DNA from: an uncultured Mollicutes bacterium
Lineage (GTDB): Bacteria; Bacillota_I; Bacilli_A; RFN20; CAG-288
Assembly (NCBI GenBank): GCA_900549915.1
Contig: URQF01000102.1
Span: 1 to 5,312 of the forward strand
DNA: 5,312 bases
Reading direction: 5' to 3'
The notes beneath the pieces were generated by a model. That model was given only the letters and a program-made list of their open reading frames with translations, did not search any database and was not told the origin of the DNA. A program made the translations under genes and the position numbers. Of this stretch, positions 5,272 through 5,312 are shown one piece after another (position 1 is the first letter of the stretch; every line of letters starts with the position of its first letter).

Positions 5272-5312
5272 CTTTCTGCAACAAGCTATGAAAGCAATTT
5301 CACAGATGATAT

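Noticed and set aside
1..5312. CRISPR array, tRNA or rRNA genes
   Set aside because: No regularly spaced repeats, cloverleaf-like segments or rRNA-like blocks were found on either strand by eye.

Overview
The window looks like a chromosomal segment of a low-to-moderate GC, anaerobic Gram-positive bacterium (Bacillota, possibly an Erysipelotrichia-like or related gut Bacilli lineage). The reasons are strong Shine-Dalgarno sites, a type II signal peptide, rho-independent terminators, UGA used as a stop (so not a Mycoplasma code), and an oxygen-sensitive glycyl radical enzyme system. The lineage is an inference from style only; no rRNA or other marker gene is present.

Left part (1-1920). The first ~150 bases end a broken reading frame that resembles the palm domain of a group II intron reverse transcriptase, cut off before its catalytic YADD box. 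Next, on the minus strand, lies a two-gene unit: a secreted trypsin/V8-like serine protease (764-1867) followed by a small lipoprotein (162-767). They share an ATGA stop/start overlap, so they are probably translationally coupled. Base composition rises sharply from the protease N-terminal half towards the lipoprotein.

Middle part (1921-2410). A 68-codon ORF of unknown function runs divergently from the protease and is followed by a long irregular hairpin with a T-run. A 280-base non-coding stretch then holds a perfect 16-base palindrome (candidate operator), a 9-base direct repeat, a perfect TATAAT -10 box and a good ribosome binding site leading into the next operon.

Right part (2411-5271). 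Three plus-strand genes form one apparent operon closed by a strong terminator: a YjjI-family glycyl radical enzyme, its YjjW-family radical-SAM activase (ATGA overlap), and a zinc-type HIT-family nucleotide hydrolase/transferase. YjjW would install a radical on Gly460 of YjjI, which would then generate a thiyl radical on Cys230. I do not know an established substrate for YjjI. The co-transcribed HIT protein is the most informative contextual hint and points, speculatively, to a nucleotide or phosphoester substrate or product. The last 41 bases after the terminator show nothing I can identify.
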